Origin: Undaria pinnatifida
Lineage: Eukaryota; Sar; Phaeophyceae; Laminariales; Alariaceae
Assembly: GCA_012845835.1 (NCBI GenBank)
Contig: JABAKD010000021.1
Location: 15,961,043 to 16,025,042 of the forward strand
Direction of reading: 5' to 3'
Length of the DNA stretch: 64,000 nucleotides
Both the position numbers and the translations under genes were made by a program. This document shows, piece after piece, positions 23,224 to 32,951 of this stretch (position 1 is its first letter; every line of letters begins with the position of its first letter). The notes under the pieces are model-generated. The model was not told the origin of the DNA. It did not search any database and was given only the letters and a program-made list of their open reading frames with translations.

Positions 23224-23704
23224 CTTCAGCAGACGCCACCCTATGCGAAGATGTCCCAACCCCGCCCCGCGATCGCAGCAACACCACCTTCTCCTCCCGC
23301 AGAAGCTTCTCTTTCTCCCTCAACTGCTGCTCCCTCCTCACCAATCTCTCCTCCACCGCAGCCAGCGCCTCTCCCGTCCTACCACGATAGCCCCCCCCAC
23401 CCGCAAACGCTTCTTGAACCTCTTCCACCTCCCTTTCCGTCTGCAGAATCTGCAGTCCCATCGCCGTAATCTCAGACTCCAAATATTGCGTCTCTAAATC
23501 TTGCTGGGCGCTAGCAGCTCGCGATCCGTTTCGAGAGGACCAAACGGCGGGCTCGGTGCCCGCCGGGGCTGTAGCGCTGCCGCCAGCTGAAAACGCAGGG
23601 GCGATTTCTGAAATGCTTTCTTCGTGAAGCATCGATGCCGCCACGAATGCGTTGTTGTCGGTCGAGGTTATGGAACCATCGCGGACAGCGCTTCGGGCCC
23701 ACAT
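23224..23704 (-). CDS. Coiled-coil protein, 5' exon (partial)
   Basis: From ATG at 23704 the frame encodes 160 residues: a Ser/Ala-rich region (1-65), then two heptad-like charged stretches. The first, about 67-100, contains LETQYLESEI and REVEEVQEAF. After a Gly-rich break, the second, about 113-143, contains VEERLVRREQQLREKEK. Together they form a probable coiled coil. After residue 160 the frame runs into a low-complexity repeat encoding Cys/Leu-rich junk, and AAG|GTGTGAAGG at 23226-23218 is a plausible splice donor, so I end the exon there. A stop codon lies just upstream of the start, so the start is either this ATG or an acceptor at TTTTTTGAG. Function is unknown; coiled coils usually mediate protein-protein contacts. 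Later exons were not found. Confidence 0.4.
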
Positions 23705-23769
23705 CAATGACCCCGCTCAAAAAACGTCAACGCTCGCTATAACAACCAAATCCGCTCCCTAGGCAAAAA

Positions 23770-24180
23770 GTACAACCGAGTATTATCAGCCGCTTTGTCT
23801 TTTGCTCCGGAACTGCTCCGATTTCTTCTCCTCAAAAGGGTTTCCAGAAAAAAAAGAATTACCAAGTAATATCAGCGGCGTGTTTTTTTGCTTCGGAAAA
23901 TTTAATCGCTCCGTTGCTCCGCACCTTCCCTAACAAAGACTCCCCAACAACACAGAACGAGTATCACTGGAGACGTATCTTTGCTCTAGAAAAATAAATC
24001 ACTCCGCTTCTACGCTGCTTCGATTTATCCTCCGCTGCTCCTGCGCTCCGCTACCCTAAAGCTACCCTACCCAGCTGCTCCAAAATCTCCGCAATTTTTT
24101 ATCAGATGCGTCGATTTTGCCTCCACTGATTATTCGCCCAGTTGCTCTGCTGCTCTAAGACCTCTATTTTATGCTATGCT
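23770..24180. repeat. Degenerate CTCCG-rich repeat, ~95 bp
   Basis: Diverged units start at about 23773, 23859 and 23956, with shared words GAGTAT(T)ATCAG, TTTTGCT(C/T)CGG and GCTCCG(C/T)TGCTCCG, followed by further GCTCC-rich copies. No coding potential is seen. Confidence 0.5.
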
Positions 24181-24323
24181 TCGATGTCTCCGCTGCCCAA
24201 GTGTAATGCGTGCGACTTGACGGTGCCTTCACCAAGTTAGGGCCCTCACCCTCCGTCGGTTGCCGCGGCCACGACGCCGGCCGGTTTCTGAGCGAGCGAC
24301 ACAAACGCAAATAACGGCACGAG

Positions 24324-24920
24324 TTGGGTTGGGTTGGGTTGGGTTTGGTTGGGTTGGGTTAGGTTGAATTGGGTTGTGTTGGGATGTGTTGGGTTGTGTT
24401 GGGTTGTGTTGGGTTGGGTTGGGTTGTGTTGGGTTGTGTTGTGTTGTGTTGTGTTGGGTTGGATTGGGTTGGGTTGGGTTGGGTTGGGTTGGGTTGGGTT
24501 GGGTTGGGTTGTGTTGGGTTGGGTTGGGTTGGGTTGGGTTGGGTTGGGTTGGGTTGGGTTGTGTTGGGTTGGGTTGGGTTGGGTTGGGTTGGGTTGGGTT
24601 GGGTTGGGTTGGGTTGGGTTGGGTTGGGTTGGGTTGGGTTGGGTTGGGTTGGGTTGGGTTGGGTTGGGTTGGGTTGGGTTGGGTTGGGTTGGGTTGGGTT
24701 GGGTTGGGTTGGGTTGGGTTGGGTTAGGTTGAGTTGGGTTGGGTTGGGTTGGGTTGGGTTGGGTTGGGTTGGGTTGGGTTGGGTTGGGTTGGGCTGGGTC
24801 GGGTTGGGCGGGGTTGGGTTGGGTTGGGTTGAGTTCGGTCGGGTTGGGGTTGGATCGAGGTGGGTTGGGTCCGGTCGGGTTAGGCTGGGTTGGGGTGGGT
24901 CGTGTTGGGTCATGTTATAT
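24324..24920 (+). repeat. (GGGTT)n array, about 600 bp
   Basis: Roughly 120 units of GGGTT run with rare variants (GTGTT, AGGTT), nearly pure between 24460 and 24790. The last 100 bp decay into GGGTC and GGGCT forms. All G lies on the plus strand, so the strand is G-rich and could form quadruplexes. All six frames are open, giving 117-187 codon frames of VGLGW or TQPNP repeats, which are not genes. Confidence 0.95.
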
Positions 24921-26140
24921 TGGACTGAGTGAATGGGGTGGGTGGGTGGGAGGGCGGGTTGGTGGGTCCACTAGTGACACGACACACACGACAAAAACCA
25001 ATGCTGTCGTTGAGATTGGGGGTCGGGGTTGGGTTGACGTTGGGGTAGGCCACAGTTCCAGCGACATACAGGACACACTACGAGGGTAGGGAGGCGGAAG
25101 CGAGGCACGGGTGCGTCGACAGAGAGTATCGACCAAGTACAGCACAACACACCAATTCAGTTATTAAAACAAAATAAACACTGAGAAAGACAAAATGAGA
25201 TTGCCCCAACGGAAAGATACCATAGCTGCCACTAGGAACTCGCGCAGCAAGATATTCGCCATTGTCGTCAACCTCTCTGCGTTGGTAGATGATGGATGGC
25301 CGTTGTACAAACCCAGTATTCGCCAGCAGAAAATAGCAGGGGCATCAACACCAACACCAGGCGACAGCAGTAGCTAAAAGCAGAAGGCGGCAAATTCAAC
25401 AGCAGGCAGGAGTAGCTAGCAGCAGCAATTCGGTTCTTGTCCTATGAAACAGCAGGGGTTTCCACAAAAAAACTGTGCATTTTGGCTCCGTTTTTACGCA
25501 CATTTCACCCTGGTTCAGCACCGCTGCACAGGAAGCAATGTTCAACCGTCCCCGCCATGGGTTTTCGCTCGTCGCCTCAAGGGACATGGCAGATGACGAA
25601 AAATCCAAGCGTATGCCGCCGTCTCTGTTGCTCGCGATACCCTAAATCGCTCTCCAGCGAGGTGTGCTATCATACCAAAATCAAAGGTAAAAGCAAGGCC
25701 CCAGTTCTTTTCGTCTTTCAGCTCTTATAGAATAGTATGATCATGGTGCTGTATCAGTCTCACGGAGTAACGCGGGCTGCTAGGTTATGGGATGATACTT
25801 CGTTCCCCCTTGCCGCCTCCGTAAGGCATGCTGCGAAGCATGCCCTAGCAGGCTTGTAGCGAGAGTGGGGGGGTCTTTCTGGCGGGTGTAAGGCCGGACT
25901 CACCCTCAAGGAGTGATACCTTCTTGCTGCTGCGTATGGCCGCGAGGCTTAGGCGTGGCGGTAGAGTTGAGTCGTACGTGGTGCGATAGGCATGGTCACC
26001 TACGATTCGCGCGTCTTTTTAGGCAGCAGCGGCGGAGCAGCAATGCTTAATCGGGATGCTCGTGCGCGGAGGCAGGCGCCACCACGAGCCACGCTACGGC
26101 GCAGTCTCGGTTTGCGTGGAGGGAACTGTGCCGGCAGGAG
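24921..26140. other. Left flank of the LTR element
   Basis: No firm gene is seen. A perfect short palindrome, GGCATGCTGCGAAGCATGCC, lies near 25837. A minus-strand segment near 25560-25500 reads MAGTVEHCFLCSGAEPG ahead of a GTGAAAT donor-like site and could be a 5' exon, weakly. A plus-strand frame starting at ATG 25992 runs open to the retroelement insertion point at 26140, and continues in the right flank. Confidence 0.3.
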
Positions 26141-26553
26141 TGTTAAAAGTATGAACCTTGGATTCAAATCTAAGTTAATGCGCAGTCTATTCGCACGAAT
26201 AAGATATGCAGTTGAATCTTAAGTTGAATCTTACGTTGAATCTTCGGTGTAACCTAGATGTAAACGTAGATTTGAGTATGTTAAGGTTGTCCCGTTGTCC
26301 CGGTATTCTACCGTACTATGGGCATTGTTCCGTGATGATCAGGTGGTGATGCACCCCACCATGATCACTCTCCCAACTCTCCCAACTTTCCCAACTCTTC
26401 TTTTTCTCTTTTTGGCCTCAAGAGCCCTTTCCAAACTGTCCTTTTTCTTTCTTACCACAAGTGATCTTAACAGACACTTCGGTGCCACCTCTGCATCTCT
26501 TCGCATAGAAGACAGAGCCTTCACACAAACATTGTGTTCACAGGCTATTCACA
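26141..26553 (+). repeat. 5' LTR, 413 bp
   Basis: It begins TGTTAAAAGTATGAACC and ends CAGGCTATTCACA. It contains a TTGAATCTT-type short tandem (26211-26252) and a CCCAACTCT-type pyrimidine tandem (26370-26405). Same length as the 3' LTR, with four transition differences. Confidence 0.95.
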
Positions 26554-26564
26554 GGTTATGAGCC
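26554..26564 (+). promoter_or_regulatory. Primer-binding site, half-tRNA-Met type
   Basis: GGTTATGAGCC lies immediately after the terminal CA of the 5' LTR. It is complementary to an anticodon arm of the form GGCUCAUAACC, which contains the CAU anticodon of methionine tRNA. It does not match a tRNA 3' end (no TGG start). Drosophila copia is known to prime from a tRNA-iMet fragment through the same region, so I infer fragment priming. The host tRNA sequence is not in the window. Confidence 0.6.
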
Positions 26565-26654
26565 TTCGACTTTCGATATAAACATCGATCGGCACCAAGC
26601 GACTTCTCATTGAAGTTTGTCGCATCTTACCGGAAAGTTTGAGAGAAACCTCCA

Positions 26655-26873
26655 TTAAGCCGGCTACAGCATCAGCTACAGCATCAGCTACAGCATCAGC
26701 TACAGCATCAGCATCAGCTACAGCATCAGCTACAGCATCAGCTACAGCATCAGCTACAGCATCAGCATCAGCATCAGCATCAGCTACAGCATCAGCTACA
26801 GCATCAGCTACAGCATCAGCTACAGCATCAGCATCAGCATCAGCATCAGCTACAGCATCAGCATCAGCATCAC
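26655..26873 (+). repeat. (TCAGCTACAGCA)n in the element leader
   Basis: A mix of TCAGCA and TCAGCTACAGCA units fills the leader between the primer site and the Gag start, ending two bases before the ATG. The frame of this repeat (Ala/Ser/Thr codons) differs from the Gag frame, so it is not simply an N-terminal extension. Confidence 0.9.
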
Positions 26874-26874
26874 C

Positions 26875-29442
26875 ATGGGAGAGTCCACGAAAGCAGGTGA
26901 TGCGGTAGACAAGCTCGTTAGAGCTCTCAACGGCAAATTTAATGGGCTTAAGTTCGACGTATGGAAACGCACGGCTCAGTCCGTGATAAGTATGCGTCAT
27001 GCCGGGATCTCTGATATCCTGGAAGGGCGACCTTGCCCCGAGCCCGAACTAGTTAGTCCCCGTCCATCTTCTAGAAGAAGTAGGCCTTCACGAGCTGTAA
27101 CTCGCAGCCAGGCCGCTGACGAAACGGACATTCAGTCCGGGGAAACACCCCCGGCTGATACAGCAGAAAATGTACAGCCGGACGCAGGGAGTACTCCCGT
27201 GATCACGGCGCATCTGCCACCATCATCTTCAGGATATTCTACACTCCCAGCCGCAACATCAGTTTTATGGGCCACGGATGACAACATCTCGAATTTGGAA
27301 GACATCAAGCACTGGCACCGCGACAATCGTCTTCTGTTCGACTTCTTGTTCCTGAGTACATCGGGAGCGGCGGCCAGCTTTCTTCTACAATTCAAGCCCA
27401 AACGAGGTGAACATGCGAATGGAAAAGCTGCTTGGGATGGTATGGTTAGAAAATATCAAAATTCCACCCGCCAACGTAGACGTATACTCAAACAACAACT
27501 ATCGCATATGGTCATGACGGATGGGCAAGACCCAGACGTATTTATAAAAGAAGTATACTATTTACGGGATGAATTGGTGGACATGGGAGAGGTATTCAAC
27601 GATGACAGCATACTGGACATAGTGCTAGAAGGACTCACGGATGAATACCTGCAAGTCAAATATAGCGCTGAAGCAGATGATGACTTCACACTCGACCGAG
27701 CTGTGATAACAATGCGTAATATGTACGCCAATAGAGCTATGCGAAACGGGCCTTTGCGAAAAGCGAAGGGGCGTGAATCTGCTATGGTAGTCACGTCAAC
27801 ACCCCCATCAACACCCTCAGCAGTAGTGACCTGTTCACACTGCAAAAAGCCAGGCCATCGATTCCAAAATTGCTTTAAACGCAAGGGGAAAATGTCGGGA
27901 AAGAAACCTCCCCCGACACCTCGAAAGAAATCGTGGTGTAGCCTGCATAATACCGATCGCCACGATAATAGCGACTGTCGGTCTCAAATGCGGGACGACA
28001 ATATAACCCGTCGCCCTCGTCCTGGTCAACAAAATGGCCGGCATAATAACAACCGCAGCACTCACGCCAATACCGCCACAACTCCAACTTCAACAACGCA
28101 AATGGAAGCTTACGTCCCAGAGATACATGTTTCATCCACTACTACTGCGGCTGCGACTACAGCAGCTACTTCTACGTCCTTCGCGACTCCTTCCTGTCCA
28201 TCCTCACCTCCAGTTGGTATAGGTTATTCATTCATCGCCGCACCTCCGATCAAGATCGCCGCGCAGCCCGTCGACTTCTCCATGACTGCGGACAGCGGAG
28301 CGTCTAGCCACTTCATCGACAATCAGCTTTTACCGGGCATTGAACATAAAATGAACCACTACGTGCAGCTGGACCCTCCCGTAATAATCAACGTAGCGGG
28401 AAACCATCGCCTTTATGGCGTTGGTCAAGGGGTTTTGGTCGTACAAGTGTTGGACCACATAGGCTCTAAGCACTCGGTACAGCTTCCTGTCACGATCGTA
28501 CCTGGGCTAGGCAGGCACTTATTTTCAGGGGGATCAGCTGCTGCGAGGGGGGTCACTATGATCATCGCCACGCAGTCGTATCTTGACATGGGTGCTTTTG
28601 CTATACCCTTACGTAAGGACAGCCACTGCCCTTCTTTGTATCAGCTCGACCTCACCACTGGTGCAACCAGCCGAACGCCCGAGACAGCGTTCCCGACCAT
28701 CTCCGGCAAAAACTTTAAACCGGAAACCGTCCTCGCTGTTCATGCTTCGACGACTCTTAAAGCGACGACTTCCCTGCCTGAGACCATTCCAGCTAACATC
28801 GGGCACAGGAGGCTGCTGGGTCATCCCAAGCAGGTGATAGCCGAGGTGAAGAATATCCCAGAATATGGGGCAAATTTTTCAGACACGTTATCGGCGTGTG
28901 ATACGTGCAAGATCATTAAGAGCACTCAACAGGAACACCGTAAGATATTGCGGCCTAACCTTTCCAGCGAACATACAAAACTGGTGAGTACTGACCTGCT
29001 AGGATACGCCGACATGGCAAAATATACCGACGATCACAGCAGGGTAAAAAGAGGCTCCTTCATCGAAGAGGCGCCTTCCGTTCAACCAACAGCATACTCG
29101 GCCACTTCTCAAGTAAGAGCGCGTCAGCTGGCCCTACAACGCCAAGGATTGCCAAAACAGCAGTTCGATAACGTTTCGCAGTACACGAGCAGGGCTCTCA
29201 GAATGGACAAAACAAACCGTCCGGTATCTACTTCGGTACCCAACACCTACGCGCAATCTATGGCCTCACCACAAGCGGAAGAATGCAAACCTTCAGCGAC
29301 CTCTGCTGGAAGATCAACTACTTCAGCACGGAGAACTCCTTCTAAGCTCCAACACCTTGAAGCCGCAACTACAGCTCCTGCTCGCAAGACCGCCTTTGAC
29401 CATCGGGACGGCTTTGTAAAATATCTCAGGCAACCTCCATGA
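26875..29442 (+). CDS. Copia-type Gag-protease-integrase (N-terminal) polyprotein
   Basis: The 855-residue frame starts at ATG in a favourable context (CACCATGGG). Domains in order: a UBN2-like Gag region, about 143-288; a CCHC zinc knuckle with Cys320, Cys323, His328 and Cys333; a retropepsin-like protease with Asp473-Ser-Gly-Ala; and a gag-pre-integrase HHCC zinc finger with His644, His650, Cys675 and Cys678. The integrase core has only its first aspartate region (Thr706-Asp707-Leu-Leu-Gly) and the TDDHSR motif (718-723). After residue 723 the similarity stops; the last 130 residues are Ser/Thr/Ala-rich and unrelated to integrase. The second Asp and the Glu of the DDE triad, the RT YVDD box and RNase H are not present. 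Gag and protease look intact, so particles could form, but copying needs enzymes from another element. Confidence 0.9.
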   Translation: MGESTKAGDAVDKLVRALNGKFNGLKFDVWKRTAQSVISMRHAGISDILEGRPCPEPELVSPRPSSRRSRPSRAVTRSQAADETDIQSGETPPADTAENVQPDAGSTPVITAHLPPSSSGYSTLPAATSVLWATDDNISNLEDIKHWHRDNRLLFDFLFLSTSGAAASFLLQFKPKRGEHANGKAAWDGMVRKYQNSTRQRRRILKQQLSHMVMTDGQDPDVFIKEVYYLRDELVDMGEVFNDDSILDIVLEGLTDEYLQVKYSAEADDDFTLDRAVITMRNMYANRAMRNGPLRKAKGRESAMVVTSTPPSTPSAVVTCSHCKKPGHRFQNCFKRKGKMSGKKPPPTPRKKSWCSLHNTDRHDNSDCRSQMRDDNITRRPRPGQQNGRHNNNRSTHANTATTPTSTTQMEAYVPEIHVSSTTTAAATTAATSTSFATPSCPSSPPVGIGYSFIAAPPIKIAAQPVDFSMTADSGASSHFIDNQLLPGIEHKMNHYVQLDPPVIINVAGNHRLYGVGQGVLVVQVLDHIGSKHSVQLPVTIVPGLGRHLFSGGSAAARGVTMIIATQSYLDMGAFAIPLRKDSHCPSLYQLDLTTGATSRTPETAFPTISGKNFKPETVLAVHASTTLKATTSLPETIPANIGHRRLLGHPKQVIAEVKNIPEYGANFSDTLSACDTCKIIKSTQQEHRKILRPNLSSEHTKLVSTDLLGYADMAKYTDDHSRVKRGSFIEEAPSVQPTAYSATSQVRARQLALQRQGLPKQQFDNVSQYTSRALRMDKTNRPVSTSVPNTYAQSMASPQAEECKPSATSAGRSTTSARRTPSKLQHLEAATTAPARKTAFDHRDGFVKYLRQPP

Positions 29443-30721
29443 TCACAAAAATCATTGTTTCATGGAGTTCCATACGAGATCGCGGCGTTTCATAAGTGGG
29501 AAAAAATGAAGCCTGTTTTTGATTCTGCCGTGTACGGTGTATGACCGGATTCTACCGCGTGCTATCGGACTTTTCAATATCCGACAAACCGCGACGCACC
29601 GAGGACGGAGAAGCGTGTTCCGCACAAACCGAATAGGCAATATATCGAAAAGCGATTCGCCTATTATAATTCAGCTACAAGACTGCAATGGACCAGGGAA
29701 GAACAAGGCCGACGTACGACACATCGCATCACAACCTTTCTCCCCGTCTCTGTCCAAGCGCTTCTTCAGCCGTCCTTGACCTTCTATACAGAACAGCTCC
29801 ATCAACAGCTACCCGAACGGCACTCCCGTCAACAATCGGGGACAGGCGCTGGAATTGTGGGTACGGTAGAAATTGATACTTAAGTAGAGAATAATACTTA
29901 GTGCAGCAGTTCTTTGTCAACTATAAAGTTACAACTGCTCGCCAGTTACGTATTAGTAAAGGTGGAACTATGTGTCGTATGAACTTATGTCAACGATCGT
30001 ACAGCAGTAAGCCATGTTCTACCGGAAAATGCGTACGAGTATATATTCCAGCATTTAGGAGTAAAAAAGGCTCACAAAGGACTGTCTCTCTTATGCTCTT
30101 CAGCGTACGATTTGTATCAGACAGTTTATCGTTATATGCGTATCCTAGGATCATATTGAAGTGGCGTGGTTAACTTACAGCAGCGATCTTTGTTTGTTAG
30201 TTTGTTAGTTTGTTTCTTCTTTTTTTGGGATATAGCTCGTTGATGGACTATGACTACACCCACCATAGTTTGTTACAGGACTATCAGTACTCGTAGTTCT
30301 ATCTGCTTCCTAATTTTGTTTTTGCGGAAGTACGTGAGTACATTAAACAAAAAAACTGAATAGTGAGAATGTTTTATTTGTCGTAATGGACACTTGTCCA
30401 CAATTCTCTTAATTTGTCTAGTACTCCGTATTGTTTATCAATTTAATATAATTTAGAAAGCGTGTTTAAACCCCAGTAGACTAATCTTTGCGTTTTATCT
30501 ACTAGGTAGGGTATTTATCGCTGGTAATTACACCAAGCGTAATTTTTATATTTATCTTTCCTTGTAACGTTTTATTTTCTTGTAAAATGAGTGGATAGCA
30601 TGGATACATCCATATTGACGCGGTTGATACACCGGACCGGATATGAGACCCATTTGTTTTTGATTATTTTACGAATTTGTTTTCTAAGTATGAGGCTTCT
30701 CTAGCAATCTGACTTCGCATT
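29443..30721 (+). other. Internal region downstream of the ORF
   Basis: About 1.3 kb without recognisable RT or RNase H motifs. In the Gag frame two further open stretches follow, separated by stops (to about 29880), Arg/Gln/Thr-rich, perhaps decayed coding sequence. From 29900 the DNA becomes AT-rich and untranslatable, as in a 3' untranslated region. This segment replaces most of the expected pol gene. Confidence 0.5.
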
Positions 30722-30730
30722 ATGGGGGTG
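30722..30730 (+). promoter_or_regulatory. Candidate polypurine tract
   Basis: ATGGGGGTG directly abuts the 3' LTR. It is short and contains one T inside the G-run, but the position is exactly where plus-strand priming should start. Confidence 0.5.
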
Positions 30731-31143
30731 TGTTAAAAGTATGAACCTTGGATTCAAATCTAAGTTAATGCGCAGTCTATTCGCACGAATAAGATATGCA
30801 GTTGAATCTTAAGTTGAACCTTACGTTGAATCTTCGGTGTAACCTAGATGTAAACGTAGATTTGAGTATGTTAAGGTTGTCCCGTTGTCCCGGTATTCTA
30901 CCGTACTATGGGCATTGTTCCGTGATGATCAGGTGGTGACGCACCCCACCATGATCACTCTCCCAACTCTCCCAACTTTCCCAACTCTTTTTTTTCTCTT
31001 TTTGGCCTCAAGAGCCCTTTCCAAACTGTCCTTTTTCTTTCTTATCACAAGTGATCTTAACAGACACTTCGGTGCCACCTCTGCATCTCTTCGCATAGAA
31101 GACAGAGCCTTCACACAAACATTGTGTTCACAGGCTATTCACA
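30731..31143 (+). repeat. 3' LTR, 413 bp
   Basis: Matches the 5' LTR base for base apart from four transitions (at LTR positions about 89, 210, 260 and 315) and is followed by the AGGAG target duplicate. Polyadenylation would be expected here but I see no strong signal. Confidence 0.95.
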
Positions 31144-31148
31144 AGGAG

Positions 31149-31544
31149 GCTGGATTCGACGACGAAGGAGGAGGGCGACTGGCCGTCGACGAGCGGGGAA
31201 GAGACGGATTGAACTCTCCCTGAACGAGAATTTTTGTTTTTCAGATCAGCACCGCAAACTGCGTGGAGCATTTTGTTCTTTTTTTGGACGGGGGAGAAGG
31301 GGAACCGACTGGAATTGAGTGTGAACGATAGCAAGTGCGAAGGAGCTGGCCGAGTGAGCTAAGGCGATGAGGCGGCCATGGAGAACCACAGCAGGAGGAT
31401 GGCACAAGGAGACACACGACCGGCACGCACATCATCATCATGAGAGCAGCGATCGTCTTTTTTTCAAGGGTTATTTTTACGAGGCAGTAGTACAACATGT
31501 TACTTACGTCACTGATTTTTGTAGAGTTTGTAGAAGAGTTGTAT
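31149..31544. other. Right flank of the LTR element
   Basis: The frame interrupted at 26140 would continue here for 21 codons to a stop at 31210-31212. A TTTTTGTTTTTCAG acceptor-like tract ends near 31243. Otherwise no gene is seen. Confidence 0.35.
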
Positions 31545-32090
31545 ACCATTCACGGGGAACGACCCGCCGCAATTTTCAATTTTCAGGCACGGGCGTCGTA
31601 GCTGCGCTGCAACCTGTCAAATAACTCGGGAAGGAGGGGCGATCATTGATATCTGTACTGTGGTTTTTGGTTCCATTGCTCTTGTTTCACTGCATGCCCG
31701 CGGGTCGTCACTGTGACAGCACTCCAGACAGCAGGCGCGTTCGTCTATACTCACGATTACCGTGCGGTTCGTACGGTGCAGGCAGCCCAACCGCTGTAGT
31801 TTGTAGCCGCAAGTTGGTCAGTTGTGGGGACGGGGGAACTCTATGCTGTAGTTGGGTGGATACCCGCGGCTATGTGAGTTCAGTTTGCACATGTGACCTT
31901 TTCACTTGTGCGCCTTTTTCCGTATCATGCGTTTTTAGGCGGGAAAGCGTAGTATTTCCCTGACGAATTTTGATTTCACTTGGTTTTTCGAATCTTCCTA
32001 GGGCTCCAGCACCTTTGTGTGACCCCGGACTCTAGATTTTTGACAAGAGTTAATGTGAGAAAACAACAACAAAAAACAACAACTGTTAGA
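31545..32090 (+). repeat. Dispersed ~550-bp repeat, uninterrupted copy
   Basis: Matches 45104-46026 on the other strand over its length. Landmarks are CAATTTTCAATTTTCAG, CATGCCCGCGGGTCGTCA, ACTCCAGACAGCAGGCGCG, GGGCTCCAGCACCTTTGTGTG and a terminal TTAATGTGAGAA(CAA)n. The other copy has an extra 363 bp at the position equivalent to 31789, so this copy represents the empty site. Confidence 0.8.
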
Positions 32091-32633
32091 CCCGTTGCGG
32101 CATATGCATTGACAAAACGAAAGCAACGAACGCGAACTTATCAAGTGTCAAAGAAGTATTGGGAATTGCAAGTACGTACATGCTGCGCACGCTTTCCACC
32201 GCTCCTTGGATTGCCGTTCAGACACCTAGCAGTCAGTGGCTGGACCCTTTTGGCCAACATTGAAATCGTCCATTTTTTTACACCGTTTCCACCTGAAGCA
32301 AGCTTCAAAGGAGACAGAGTCGGACACCGATGCAAGGAAACTACCTGGTATGCAACTTATGTGTGTCCTTCACATTAAGTTGTTATTTCTATCCAACAAA
32401 ATCCAGCACAAAACCAGTGTCTGCCGATACCTCGTGCTCGAGAGAGACAGGCTCTGTGGCCGCAAGCTACAAGACAGAGACACACACCGCAAACATAGCA
32501 TGATGTTTTGTCATTTGGCCGTACAAGCAGTGCCAAACGCAACCAACACAAATGGCATGACCTATCGTATCTTCCACGCTCACACTACGGTAACACCACA
32601 CGTGGAACCAGGGTCCAGCCAGCTCAAAGGTGG

Positions 32634-32951
32634 CAGGGCTTCTTACGGGTCATGACCCGACAGGCAGGTCGGGTCAGAGCAGTTTCAAAATGTCGCCGGT
32701 CGGATCGGGTCATTTTGTTTCAAATTCGCGCAGGTCGGGTCGGGTCGGTTCTAGTCAACAAGTTTTAAAATCTCGCGGGTCGGATCGGGTGGGGTCAAGA
32801 GGTTTTGAAATCTCGCGGGTCGGGTCGTGTCGGGTCGAGAGGTTTTGAAATCTCGCGGGTCGGGTCGGGTCATGACCCGAACGCGTCACTTGCGGGTCAA
32901 ACCACCATGACCCGCGACTTGTTTTTGGTTGACCCGCGGGTTGAACCCTGG
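32634..32951 (+). repeat. GGGTCGGGTCA palindromic minisatellite, copy 1
   Basis: Internal units of about 40 bp read GGGTCGGGTC, then (A)GAGGTTTTGAAATCTCGC. The ends are inverted: TTCTTACGGGTCATGACCCG on the left and TTGACCCGCGGGTTGAACCC on the right. It is one of five such elements between 32 and 50 kb. Confidence 0.8.

Larger units (their letters stand above)
26141..31143 (+). mobile_element. Copia-type LTR retrotransposon lacking RT/RNase H
   Basis: The complete element is 5003 bp long. It has two 413-bp LTRs (26141-26553 and 30731-31143) with TG/CA ends and a perfect 5-bp target duplication AGGAG (26136-26140 and 31144-31148). A primer-binding site candidate directly follows the 5' LTR, and a short purine-rich tract precedes the 3' LTR. 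The internal region encodes one long ORF with Gag, CCHC knuckle, retropepsin DSGA motif, integrase zinc finger and only the first part of the integrase core. No reverse transcriptase or RNase H motif is visible. That layout (protease before integrase, gag-pre-integrase HHCC) is Copia-type. The LTRs differ at 4 sites, all transitions, so insertion was recent and mobilisation presumably occurred in trans. Confidence 0.92.

Noticed and set aside
24334-24932. Open frames of 117-187 codons on both strands
   Set aside because: They lie wholly within the GGGTT array; a 5-bp repeat leaves every frame open.
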